A stretch of 64,000 nucleotides of DNA from Bin5 sp965221145 (GTDB lineage: Bacteria > Chloroflexota > Anaerolineae > Caldilineales > Caldilineaceae), in NCBI GenBank assembly GCA_965221145.1, contig OZ244877.1, positions 744,001-808,000 on the forward strand, in the 5' to 3' direction. The notes under the pieces were generated by a model. That model worked only from the letters and a program-made list of their open reading frames with translations, made no database searches and was not told the DNA's origin. Each line of letters begins with the position of its first letter. The first letter of the stretch is position 1. The position numbers were made by a program, and so were the translations under genes. Below are positions 8,893-16,353 of the stretch, in pieces.

Positions 8893-8943
8893 ACCTGTCC
8901 CATTGCTGGGGCGGGCCGCGTAGGCCTCCAGCGATTCCCAACG

Positions 8944-8974
8944 AAAAACCCGCCGCAAGCTACCTTGCGGCGGG
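8944..8974 (-). terminator. Rho-independent terminator downstream of the SelW-like gene
   Basis: Perfect 11-bp stem CCCGCCGCAAG / CTTGCGGCGGG (8949-8959 with 8964-8974) and a 4-nt loop. On the minus strand it is followed by UUUUU (A-run 8944-8948). It lies 57 bp beyond the stop of the reverse gene at 9031 and would end that transcript. The nif3-like gene converges on it. Confidence 0.85.
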
Positions 8975-9030
8975 CATCATACTCACATTGCGAAGCGGTA
9001 GCGTCTTAAGCCGCTTCGACGAAACCGTGC

Positions 9031-9297
9031 TTACGCACGCGGGGCCGGCTCCAGGCCGATGGCCTCCGAGAAGAGACTGAGCACCTCGCCCTCCTCCGCA
9101 TGACGGCCTTCCGCCTTCTTGCTGTACACAAGCGTATCTCCGGCCAACACCTCAAACAGTCCGCCGCCCGACGGAATCATCTTGAGGCTTTCAATGGCGG
9201 GCGTGAAATTCTCCAACAAATCGGCCGCCGCACGGACGGCCTTGGGCGTGTAGTTTCATTGCACGCAGTATTCGATACTGACCTTGTACTTCTCCAT
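9031..9297 (-). CDS. SelW/Rdx-family redox protein with in-frame UGA (candidate selenocysteine)
   Basis: From ATG 9297, with AGGAG just upstream, the frame reads MEKYKVSIEYCVQ, then TGA (9256-9258), then NYTPKAVRAAADLLENFTP and on to a stop at 9031: 88 residues. After the TGA it matches the Rdx/SelT-W-H family (SLKMIPSGGGLFEVLAGDTL, VYSKKAEGRHAEEGEVLSLF). The TGA takes the place of the second Cys of the thioredoxin-like CxxC, giving CVQ-U, the CxxU arrangement known for SelW selenoproteins. A hairpin suited to a bacterial SECIS follows (separate entry), and a terminator ends the gene. If UGA is not decoded as Sec, the gene would make only 13 residues, or restart at TTG/ATG codons near 9219 without the redox motif. 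SelA/B/C/D are not in this window. A sequencing error or a nonsense mutation (TGC or TGT to TGA) is the alternative. Confidence 0.7.
9223..9241 (-). promoter_or_regulatory. SECIS-like hairpin in the SelW-like gene
   Basis: On the mRNA, GGCCG (9241-9237) pairs with CGGCC (9227-9223), then after a bulged U (9236) CC pairs with GG. This leaves the apical loop GUGC. The loop starts 22 nt after the UGA, inside the roughly 16-37 nt spacing used for bacterial SECIS elements, and its first bases are G-U. A bulged U below a small G-containing loop recalls the SelB-binding feature of E. coli fdhF. The fold was derived by eye; no energy was computed. Confidence 0.5.
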
Positions 9298-9589
9298 GGC
9301 TCTCTCCTGTCGCTAGGCGATCTTGCGGCGCCGCAAATAAAATTTCCGCTACCAAATAGTATAGCGGATCTCCTGCTGATGGGCAAACTGGCTTATTTTG
9401 TGGCTGCATCCCGATTCATGGTGCGACAGGGTGCATCCCAAATTATTTGGCAACTGCGATGGGCCTTTTCAGCCGGCGAGAAGAGACCCACCGTATAGGA
9501 ATCGGCCCATCGCCTGGCATCCTGTCAATCCACAAATCCCGTGAATCCTGATTCAGACAACGCTTACCCAATAATCTGGGATACGCCCG

Positions 9590-10162
9590 TGCGACATCCC
9601 AACTTGCCCGATTCGCTCATCTGTGCTACACTCCTCCACGACTGGGAACGCCGCCACCGCGCGCCCAGCCCCCCATACCGCAATCCGGCGCTCGGGTGCC
9701 CTCTGGGAGCGCGAAGCGGTAGCCCACTGAATTTCAACTAATTTCTACTTCTTTTGGGTAAAGGGGGGGGGTAAAAGCGGACAAAGCGGACATTAAATAA
9801 TTCTATATCTTGGAGAATTTCGACCCTGCCAGCCAGGTTCCCCGACAGATCATGACACCAATCCCGTAACAATCCAGCGCTCACATAACGAAGTGGTAGC
9901 GCATCCAACAATGCGCGCTCATAGTACGAAAGTAGTAGCGCATTCAACACACGACTTCTATCGGTGCAGGAAAGCCCGATTTGGCAGAGGTGCGACAAGA
10001 AAACCCGGTTGGCATTTTGAAGATTTTTTGGCAGAACTGTCTTTCGTCCAACGCCATTACAAAAAACTGTCAAAACTGGCCCTACCCATTTCCTCCGTGC
10101 CCGGCGTCAGCAAGCCTCCCGCGCTTCCAGAGCAACAATGCAAGAAATCTTGGATGCACCCT
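9590..10162. repeat. Dispersed ~600-bp non-coding repeat, copy A
   Basis: Copy A is homologous to 38757-39368 (copy B) over nearly its full length. Shared blocks include GCTCATCTGTGCTA, CGCCGCCACCGCG, a G-run followed by GTAAAAGCGGACAAAGCGGA, TTCTATATCTTGGA, CCAGCCAGGTTCCCCGACAG, ACTTCTATCGGTGCAGGA, GGTTGGCATTTTGAAGATTT and CTGTCTTTCGTCCAACGCCA. No frame is conserved between copies, so it is not a protein gene. A hairpin GCGCAT-N6-ATGCGC lies near 9899-9916. Copies of the CTGGGATGCACCC-type motif border it (near 9572 and 10146). The function is unknown; a non-autonomous mobile element or a structured RNA are the two readings. Confidence 0.8.
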
Positions 10163-10216
10163 ATTTTGCGGCTGCGCCCCAGTGACGCAGACTCGCAGAC
10201 AAGAACGCGCTACACT

Positions 10217-10245
10217 TTGAAGCGCCGCCAAGTCGATGCTATAGT
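10217..10245 (+). promoter_or_regulatory. Promoter of the Tat-lipoprotein glycosidase gene
   Basis: TTGAAG at 10217-10222, a 17-bp spacer and TATAGT at 10240-10245. The ATG is at 10252, only 6 nt past the -10, so the mRNA would be leaderless. This agrees with the absence of a ribosome site there. Confidence 0.55.
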
Positions 10246-10251
10246 ATCCCC

Positions 10252-11640
10252 ATGACAACAGAGCATTCTCTTTCCTCTCCGAGTCCGGACGGGCGCGAAA
10301 GTTCCGAATCGAATTCTGAGAGTGAGCAAGAGCCGTCCGCGCGCGAACAAGGTCAAACTGAGCTGCACGAGCGGCCACCACTCTGGTCGCGGCGTCGCTT
10401 TCTGGGCGCCGCCATCGCCGGCCTTGGAATGCTCGTGGGCGCTTGCGACAACGGCAGCGCTTCCGTTGACGCGTCCGCCCTCTCTGCGTCTGCCTCGACC
10501 CCCGGCACCCACAAAGGGTTTCTGCCCTGGGTCGAAATGCGCGGACTGCGCGTTGCGGGGCCTGTCATGACGCCGACGCCGCCCAAGTTGACGCCTACGC
10601 TATTCCCGACCGACACGCCGTTCCCGACGAACACACCGACACCGACGAATACGCCGTTCCCGACGAACACACCGACACCGACCGTCACGCCGTTTCCGCC
10701 CGGCCCACCGAGCAAGCTGGGGCTGTTCGTCACCCGCAATCATCCCAGTGTGTTCAATCTGCTGCGCAGCGGTGGCGTGGCGGTCGTCAAGACACTGGAG
10801 TTGGATTTCAACTTCGCTCGTCAGATCAAAGAGACGGCGCCGCGTACCCGGCTCATTGGACGCATTGACCTGCCTCAGTTACAGTTGCAGAATCTCAATG
10901 CGAAGGCCGCCGCCCAGGATTATGCCAATCGCCTGTGGCCTTTGGCAGACCACCCGGAGCGTCGCCGCTATTTCGACGGCTGGGAAGCGTACAACGAGCC
11001 GGTGGCCGGGAATGTGGATGAGTTCAAACGCTTGGCGGAGTTCGAGGTTGAGCGCACGCGGCTGCTCGCCCAGGGCGGTCTCCGCAGTGTGATCGGCAAC
11101 TTCGGCACAGGTCAGCCGCCCCTGGAAATGTGGGAACATTTTCTGCCTGCTGTGGCCGCAGCCCAGGCCAACGACGGCTGGTTGGGCCTGCACGAGTATT
11201 CCGCCCCGACCATCTATTTTAACAGTACACGTGATGGCCAAGGGCGCTATCCCGGTGTCGGGCCGCATGACACAGGCTGGCTGACACTGCGTTACCGTCA
11301 AGTCTACGATCAGATTTTGAAGCCGGCCGGCCGCGCGATCCCGCTGGTGATGACTGAGTTGGGCGTAGACGGATTGGTCTCAAATCGGCCAGGCCCGCAA
11401 GGCGCGCAGGGATGGCAGCACTTTCAGGAATATTGGGCGCAGCACGGCTTTGGATCCTGGGGCCCGGGCGCATACGCGGAGCAACTGGCCTGGTATGATC
11501 AGGCGATGCAACAGGATTCGTATGTGCTTGGCGGCTGCATCTTCGCGCTGGCGGCCAGTCCAGGCTGGGATACGTATGAAATCGGTGGGTATGTGGAGTC
11601 CGTGCTGCACCAGTATTTGAGCGTTCATCCCCAGCGGTAG
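10252..11640 (+). CDS. Tat-exported lipoprotein with clan GH-A glycosidase-like domain
   Basis: The 462-residue protein opens with a 40-residue disordered tail, then a twin-arginine signal SRRRFLG (46-52), a hydrophobic core and a lipobox LVGAC with C65 as the lipidated residue. A Thr/Pro-rich linker (about 105-145, encoded by a 36-bp tandem repeat) separates this from a TIM-barrel-like domain. YNEP (E249) and MTELG (E369) fit the acid/base and nucleophile of clan GH-A glycosidases, and LGLHEYSAPTIYF is a typical strand-7-type segment. The likely role is surface-anchored hydrolysis of a polysaccharide; the substrate cannot be read from the sequence. It has its own leaderless promoter. Confidence 0.8.
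   Translation: MTTEHSLSSPSPDGRESSESNSESEQEPSAREQGQTELHERPPLWSRRRFLGAAIAGLGMLVGACDNGSASVDASALSASASTPGTHKGFLPWVEMRGLRVAGPVMTPTPPKLTPTLFPTDTPFPTNTPTPTNTPFPTNTPTPTVTPFPPGPPSKLGLFVTRNHPSVFNLLRSGGVAVVKTLELDFNFARQIKETAPRTRLIGRIDLPQLQLQNLNAKAAAQDYANRLWPLADHPERRRYFDGWEAYNEPVAGNVDEFKRLAEFEVERTRLLAQGGLRSVIGNFGTGQPPLEMWEHFLPAVAAAQANDGWLGLHEYSAPTIYFNSTRDGQGRYPGVGPHDTGWLTLRYRQVYDQILKPAGRAIPLVMTELGVDGLVSNRPGPQGAQGWQHFQEYWAQHGFGSWGPGAYAEQLAWYDQAMQQDSYVLGGCIFALAASPGWDTYEIGGYVESVLHQYLSVHPQR
10615..10686 (+). repeat. Two-unit 36-bp tandem repeat coding for the Thr/Pro linker
   Basis: Units 10615-10650 and 10651-10686 are nearly identical and encode TPFPTNTPTPTN / TPFPTNTPTPTV. Such repeats can expand or shrink by slippage and so change linker length. 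Confidence 0.85.
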
Positions 11641-11693
11641 CCCGCTGCTGCTGGCGCGATTCAAGCCGTCGCTGATCACGTTTCACAATTCGG

Positions 11694-12095
11694 TTGCAAA
11701 CCGTCGCTACCGTGGAATCTTTGAGCAACATTCATCGCGGTCTGGCCCAATCCGGCATCCTGTTTTTCATTGCGCTGGGTGTCTGGGCGCTCTGGCTTCG
11801 TATCCGTTCCCGCCCATTGGACGGCAGTTGGTACGGCGCGGCCGCAATCGGTGAGCTGTTGATGATCGCGGAGTTCCTGCTGGGATGGCTGCTTTACGGT
11901 CAGGGGTTGGGGGGGAACCTTGTGCGCGGATTTGTGCATATCCTCTACGCCGTCGTCGCGGTCATTACTCTGCCAGCGGCCTATCTCTATCTGAGTCGTC
12001 TGCAGGATGAGAACGTAAAGACAATTCTGTTCGCAATCGTCTGTTTTTTCCTCATGGAGGTCATTATTCGCGCCCGCTTCGTGGCGCTGGCATAA
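11694..12095 (+). CDS. Small integral membrane protein, unknown function
   Basis: The 133-residue product has four predicted membrane helices: ILFFIALGVWALWL, IGELLMIAEFLLGWLLYG, GFVHILYAVVAVITLPAAYL and TILFAIVCFFLMEVIIRARF. It resembles small, uncharacterised Chloroflexota membrane proteins with a conserved histidine in helix 3 (FVHILY). The frame can begin at TTG 11694 or at GTG 11712; neither has a convincing ribosome site. It lies 53 bp behind the glycosidase gene and may be read with it. I do not recognise a family with a known role. Confidence 0.65.
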   Translation: MQTVATVESLSNIHRGLAQSGILFFIALGVWALWLRIRSRPLDGSWYGAAAIGELLMIAEFLLGWLLYGQGLGGNLVRGFVHILYAVVAVITLPAAYLYLSRLQDENVKTILFAIVCFFLMEVIIRARFVALA

Positions 12096-12246
12096 TCGGT
12101 TTCCAGTAGCTGCTTTTCGTTTTCAGTGGGCGCTTTCGAGTAACTGTGGATTAGCAACCGACAAGGCGCCCGGAGCGCCGTGAATTTGCGCCGACTCCGC
12201 AATGCGTTTTCTACCGTAACGTCATCAAGACACCATCAACTCAGCC

Positions 12247-12756
12247 ATGTCCCGTTCCGTGTTGGTGCTCAACGCAACATTCGAACCTTTGAGCCTGGTC
12301 TCTGTACGGCGGGCGGTCGTCCTGCTGCTGCGGGAAAAGGCGGAACTGGTTGAAGCGACCGAGCGCATGCTCCACAGCGCCCACCACGCCCTGCCGGAAC
12401 CACTCGTAATCCGCCTGACCCGCTACGTTCGCCTGCCCCATCGGTCGGTGCCGCCCACTCGCGGCGCGGTAATTCTGCGCGACGCATACACCTGTCAGTA
12501 CTGCGGCGACACGCCGGGCAAGCACGCGCTGACGGTGGACCATGTGGTGCCCCGCTGTCGCGGCGGCGATCATAGCTGGACCAATCTGACGACCGCCTGC
12601 AAGCGTTGCAACCACAAAAAGGGCAGCATGATTCCCCATGATGCGGGCATGAAACTGTTGCGCCGCCCGTTTGAGCCGACCTATGTCGCCCTGGTGCTCT
12701 TGAGCAATCCGACCGCCGCCTCCCGCTGGGAGACGCTGATGGGCGTGGCATTCTGA
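12247..12756 (+). CDS. HNH endonuclease family protein
   Basis: The 169-residue protein carries a compact HNH module: YTCQYCGD (C83, C86), VDHVVPRCRGGDHSW (D98, H99) and TACKRCNHKKG (C118, C121, H123). The four cysteines form a structural zinc ribbon around the catalytic His. The N-terminus (SVLVLNATFEPLSLVSVRRA) is the standard lead-in of the widespread stand-alone HNH proteins found in Chloroflexota, Actinobacteria and cyanobacteria. These are presumed DNA nucleases with unknown cellular task. There is no sign of a mobile intron or intein host nearby. Confidence 0.88.
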   Translation: MSRSVLVLNATFEPLSLVSVRRAVVLLLREKAELVEATERMLHSAHHALPEPLVIRLTRYVRLPHRSVPPTRGAVILRDAYTCQYCGDTPGKHALTVDHVVPRCRGGDHSWTNLTTACKRCNHKKGSMIPHDAGMKLLRRPFEPTYVALVLLSNPTAASRWETLMGVAF

Positions 12757-12818
12757 TCATTGTCAACGGTCAGTCTGTTGGTCGCCGGGCGAGCGTCCAC
12801 CCAAAACCGGAACCTCAT

Positions 12819-13457
12819 ATGAACAGCCCTGAACAGGAAACATTCGACGCCGTCATCCGGCGCATTCGAGATTTGAACGGGCAGTCGCTCCTGCAGCTTT
12901 CCCAATATGTGGGCTATCTCAAGTGGCAGGAGGAGTTGTGGCAGAGTCTGATGGAAGAGGAAAGCGCCGACGAAGACGAGTTCACTCTCGTGTGGAAGTA
13001 CGACCTGCTGGAGGCCTTCCCGGAATCCCGCCAAAGTGCCACGCGCACACCGGATCTGATGGAGGTGCGGATCGACACGGCCAGTTGTGGTATGGTGCAG
13101 CAACCGGCCTTGTGGCAGCATCCGCCGGTCGCGGGCAGCGCGGTCGTTGAATATGATGTGCGTGTCCCTGCGCAGGTCGAACGCTTGCGCATGCAGTTCG
13201 CTGTCGGTATCCGCGATGGCGCGCAGATGGAAGAAGACAACTTTTGCGCCTTCCGTGTCCTGTTGAACGGTGTGCGCGTCTGGAGCAATACAAAGCAGAG
13301 CTGTAGTTGGGAGCGCTTCGTCACCGACCTGCCGAACCAGGCCGGGCAGCCTGCCGTCCTGCAGCTGATGACCGACGGCCTGGGCAACAGCCGTTGGAAT
13401 TGGGCCGTGTGGGCCGAACCGCAACTCCTCGGCTACGCAGCCAACAGCGAGAAGTGA
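12819..13457 (+). CDS. Hypothetical protein with C-terminal NPCBM-like domain
   Basis: Residues 1-60 are acidic and helical (DAVIRRIRDLNGQSLLQLSQ, KWQEELWQSLMEEESADEDE). Residues 75-205 look like a beta-sandwich of the NPCBM / glycosidase-associated carbohydrate-binding type: SAVVEYDVRVPAQVERLRMQ, FRVLLNGVRVWSNTKQ, VLQLMTDGLGNSRWNWAVWA. The NSRWNWAVWAEPQL motif matches the usual ending D/N-x-x-x-x-AVWAxPRL. No signal peptide is visible, which is unusual for a carbohydrate-binding domain, so the ligand may be intracellular or the start may be wrong. It follows the HNH gene by 62 bp. Confidence 0.65.
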   Translation: MNSPEQETFDAVIRRIRDLNGQSLLQLSQYVGYLKWQEELWQSLMEEESADEDEFTLVWKYDLLEAFPESRQSATRTPDLMEVRIDTASCGMVQQPALWQHPPVAGSAVVEYDVRVPAQVERLRMQFAVGIRDGAQMEEDNFCAFRVLLNGVRVWSNTKQSCSWERFVTDLPNQAGQPAVLQLMTDGLGNSRWNWAVWAEPQLLGYAANSEK

Positions 13458-13518
13458 GAAGCGAGGGGGCCGGAGGATACGCCGGTTCTCTCTCCTCGGT
13501 CGACGAGGGAACGCGCCC

Positions 13519-14280
13519 ATGCCTGTCCTTGACCTCATCGCCTGGAGTCTGCTCGTCGTCTGGGCGGCGCTTCTGGCTGGCGGATTCCTCTTCCGCAGCT
13601 CTCCTACCTCCGAGCGGCTCGTCCCCGCCTGGGTCCAAGCGGCCTGTTCGGTGATTTTGCTCCTGTTGGCTTGGTACGGCTATCTGCTGACCCGCGCCGG
13701 CACGGACAGCGCACGCTACGCCCTCGGCATCGCCGGGGGGATGACTGTCGGCCTTGTGGGCTGCCTGCTGATGACTGGCGCGGTCGGGCCAAGGCGGACG
13801 CTGATCGGCTTCTCCGCTTCTGCTCTCGGTTATCTTCTGTTCATCGGCGCGATGGCCCGATATGGCGCCGCCCTCGAAAGCGTGCGCTGGCTGGTTTTGA
13901 GCCTGTGGCTGGTCGCGGGCGCGCTGGCGGGCGGCATAGTTCTGACGCGCGCGCGCCGCCCCGATCCTCTGCGGGCGTCGGCGGCAGTGGCTTTCACGCT
14001 CCTGCTCTCCGCGACCGCCGGTTTCGCCACCGGTCTGGCGCTGCTCGAACCGCTTTTCGGAGTCTTGGCTGCGGGGGCGCTTCTCGTACTCCTCAGCGAA
14101 CTGCCTCTGGTCGCGGAACTGTTTGTCTGCCCGTCGCCAAATGCCCAAAAACCTGGAGTCGGCGACGGGCAAAGAGGCTGGCGTCTATCATGGATCGGCA
14201 GCGCAGCCCGTTTGCTGCGCGCGCCCGGCCATGCCCTGATCGTCGTTTCTATCTGGTCGGCGCTCCAGGATTTTGCCTGA
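13519..14280 (+). CDS. Multi-pass membrane protein, possibly YhhN/TMEM86 (lysoplasmalogenase-like) family
   Basis: The 253-residue protein has about seven to eight membrane helices. The layout and two segments resemble YhhN: ALGIAGGMTVGLVGCLLMTG followed by FSASALGYLLFIGAMARYG, and near the end VLLSELPLVAELF, which corresponds to the conserved SD-LA block (here S-E-L-P). YhhN/TMEM86 proteins cleave the vinyl-ether bond of lysoplasmalogens. The first acidic residue of the family (GD) is not obvious here (GCLL), so activity is doubtful and the assignment tentative. It is 61 bp downstream of the NPCBM-like gene. Confidence 0.45.
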   Translation: MPVLDLIAWSLLVVWAALLAGGFLFRSSPTSERLVPAWVQAACSVILLLLAWYGYLLTRAGTDSARYALGIAGGMTVGLVGCLLMTGAVGPRRTLIGFSASALGYLLFIGAMARYGAALESVRWLVLSLWLVAGALAGGIVLTRARRPDPLRASAAVAFTLLLSATAGFATGLALLEPLFGVLAAGALLVLLSELPLVAELFVCPSPNAQKPGVGDGQRGWRLSWIGSAARLLRAPGHALIVVSIWSALQDFA

Positions 14281-14297
14281 CCCTTGCCCACAGTTCG

Positions 14298-14326
14298 TTT
14301 CCATTTGCCGAATTCTCCGCTATAAT
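14298..14326 (+). promoter_or_regulatory. Probable promoter of the acyl/acetyl-CoA synthetase gene
   Basis: A consensus TATAAT at 14321-14326 lies 17 bp after a weak TTTCCA at 14298-14303. The start codon at 14380 is about 50 nt further. The -35 is poor, so the call rests mainly on the -10. Confidence 0.4.
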
Positions 14327-14379
14327 TACGCGCAACGAGAATATACTGGCGAATAGCCATATCCAGCCCACAATACGTC

Positions 14380-16353
14380 ATGTCTACCAACACCTTCCCC
14401 TTCGGCCAGGAGATTGCATGGCAACCGAATCCTGAATGGATCGCGCAGAGCAATCTGCAACGGTTTATGGATCGGCACGGTATCGGTTCGTATGACGCGC
14501 TGCTGACGCGCGCAGCGGAGGACATCGGCTGGTTCTGGGATGCGGTGATGGAGGATCTGGATATCCGTTTTGCCCACCCCTACTCGCAGATCGTCGATCT
14601 TGAGGCCGGCGCGCCCTTCGCGCAATGGTGCGTCGGCGGGCAGATGAATATCATCCACAACTGTCTTGACAAGTGGCAGGCTACGGCGACCGCGGCGGAA
14701 CCGGCCCTCATCTGGGAAGGGGAAGAGGGCCAGTGCGCCACGCTCACCTATGCCCAACTCCACCAGGATGTCTGCCGCTGCGCCAATGCTCTGCGCGGCC
14801 TTGGCATCGGGCGCGGCGACGCCGTCGGGCTTTACATGCCGATGATCCCCGAACTGGCCGTCGCCTTTTTGGCGGTGGTAAAGATAGGCGGGGTCGTCCT
14901 GCCCCTATTCAGCGGATACGGCCCGTCCGCCATCAGCAGCCGCCTGAATGATGCCGACGCCAAGGCCGTCTTCACGGCTGACGGATTCCTGCGCCGTGGA
15001 CAAGCGGTGGCGATGAAAGCGACGCTGGATAGAGCGCTGTCCGACGTTCCCAGCGTCCAGCATGTGATCGTCTGCAAACGGCTTCCCGACTCCTCGGCTG
15101 CGCCGCCGATCCCCTGGCAGGAGGAACGGGACCACTGGTGGCCTGAGTTGGTTCCCGCACAGGCGAGCGCGGCCGAGACCAGCCCGACCTCCGCCGAGAC
15201 CCCGCTGATGATCATCTACACCAGCGGCACCACCGGGCGGCCCAAAGGCGCGCTCCATACACACTGCGGATTCCCCGTGAAGGCTGCCCAGGATATGCGC
15301 CACGCCATGGATCTGAAGGCGGGTGAGCGCATGTATTGGATGACCGATATGGGCTGGATGATGGGACCGTGGCTGGTCTTCGGCACGCTGTTGAACGGCG
15401 CGACCATGTTCTTCTTCGACGGCTCGGGGGACTATCCGTCAGTCGACCGCATATGGGAACTCTGCGCGCGGCATGGGATCACCCATCTGGGTCTGTCGCC
15501 GGTGTTGGTGCGCAGCCTGATGCCCCACGGCAGCGATGCGGTGACGCGGCATGATCTGTCGCGGCTGCGGGCGGTCGGCTCCACCGGAAGTCCGTGGGAC
15601 CCGGTCAGTTGGCGTTGGGTATACGAGCATGTGCTCGAAAGCCGCAAGCCGATTCTCAACTATACCGGCGGCACAGAGATCAGCGGCGGCATTCTGGCCG
15701 GCAACTTCTTCAAGCCGCTCAAACCGGCGGCTTTTGGCGGGCCGATTCCGGGGATGGATGCCGACGTAGTCGATGAGGCCGGCAACCCTGTACGGGGGCA
15801 GGTGGGCGACCTGATCATCCGTCAGCCGTGGATCGGGATGACGCGCGGCTTCTGGGGGGACAACGAGCGCTATCTGGACACCTACTGGCGTAGCTTCGAT
15901 GGGCTGTGGGTACACGGCGACTTCTGCGCCATTGACGAGGATGGCCTGTGGTACATCCTGGGGCGCAGCGATGACACGATCAAAGTCGCGGGCAAGCGGC
16001 TCGGCCCGGCGGAGGTCGAAGCGATTGTCAATGCGCATCCCGACGTGACCGAATCCGCGGCTGTGGGAGTGCCCCACCCGCTGAAGGACAACGAGGTGGT
16101 CGTGTTCGCCGTACTCAAACCGGGGGTCGCCGCCAGCGAAGCGCTGCGCACCATGCTGCAAGAGCGCATAACCACCGAATTGGGCCGTCCGCTCAGGCCC
16201 AAAGAGGTCAGATTCTGCGCTGCGCTCCCCAAAACGCGCAACGCCAAGGTCATGCGTCGCGTGATCCGGGCCGCCTATCTGGGTGAAGACCCTGGTGACA
16301 TCAGCAGCCTGGAAGATCCGACGACGGTGCAGGCGATCCAGAAGGCCGCATGA
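14380..16353 (+). CDS. AMP-forming acetyl-CoA synthetase-like enzyme
   Basis: The 657-residue protein has the Acs N-terminal cap (GWFWDAVMEDLDIRFAHPYS), the P-loop YTSGTTGRPKG at 280-290, the downstream MYWMTDMGWMMGPW and YTGGTEISGG motifs, the hinge region GRSDDTIKVAGKRLGPAEVE and the C-terminal KTRNAKVMRR block, in which K623 is the expected adenylation lysine that can be acetylated. This is the ANL superfamily. The length and cap fit short-chain acyl-CoA synthetases (acetate, propionate or acetoacetate). The exact acid is not determined by what I can see. It overlaps the next gene by 4 nt (ATGA), an unusual pairing with an ABC-F ATPase. Confidence 0.88.
   Translation: MSTNTFPFGQEIAWQPNPEWIAQSNLQRFMDRHGIGSYDALLTRAAEDIGWFWDAVMEDLDIRFAHPYSQIVDLEAGAPFAQWCVGGQMNIIHNCLDKWQATATAAEPALIWEGEEGQCATLTYAQLHQDVCRCANALRGLGIGRGDAVGLYMPMIPELAVAFLAVVKIGGVVLPLFSGYGPSAISSRLNDADAKAVFTADGFLRRGQAVAMKATLDRALSDVPSVQHVIVCKRLPDSSAAPPIPWQEERDHWWPELVPAQASAAETSPTSAETPLMIIYTSGTTGRPKGALHTHCGFPVKAAQDMRHAMDLKAGERMYWMTDMGWMMGPWLVFGTLLNGATMFFFDGSGDYPSVDRIWELCARHGITHLGLSPVLVRSLMPHGSDAVTRHDLSRLRAVGSTGSPWDPVSWRWVYEHVLESRKPILNYTGGTEISGGILAGNFFKPLKPAAFGGPIPGMDADVVDEAGNPVRGQVGDLIIRQPWIGMTRGFWGDNERYLDTYWRSFDGLWVHGDFCAIDEDGLWYILGRSDDTIKVAGKRLGPAEVEAIVNAHPDVTESAAVGVPHPLKDNEVVVFAVLKPGVAASEALRTMLQERITTELGRPLRPKEVRFCAALPKTRNAKVMRRVIRAAYLGEDPGDISSLEDPTTVQAIQKAA

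Noticed and set aside
9755..9775. G-run (also near 38960; C-run near 52200) as a phase-variable tract or quadruplex
   Set aside because: No gene is frame-dependent on it; it is simply a conserved part of the repeat core. Single runs do not form a quadruplex alone.
9738..10381. Several short open frames in the 600-bp repeat and its flanks
   Set aside because: The frames are not conserved in the second copy at 38757-39368, where stops and indels disrupt them.
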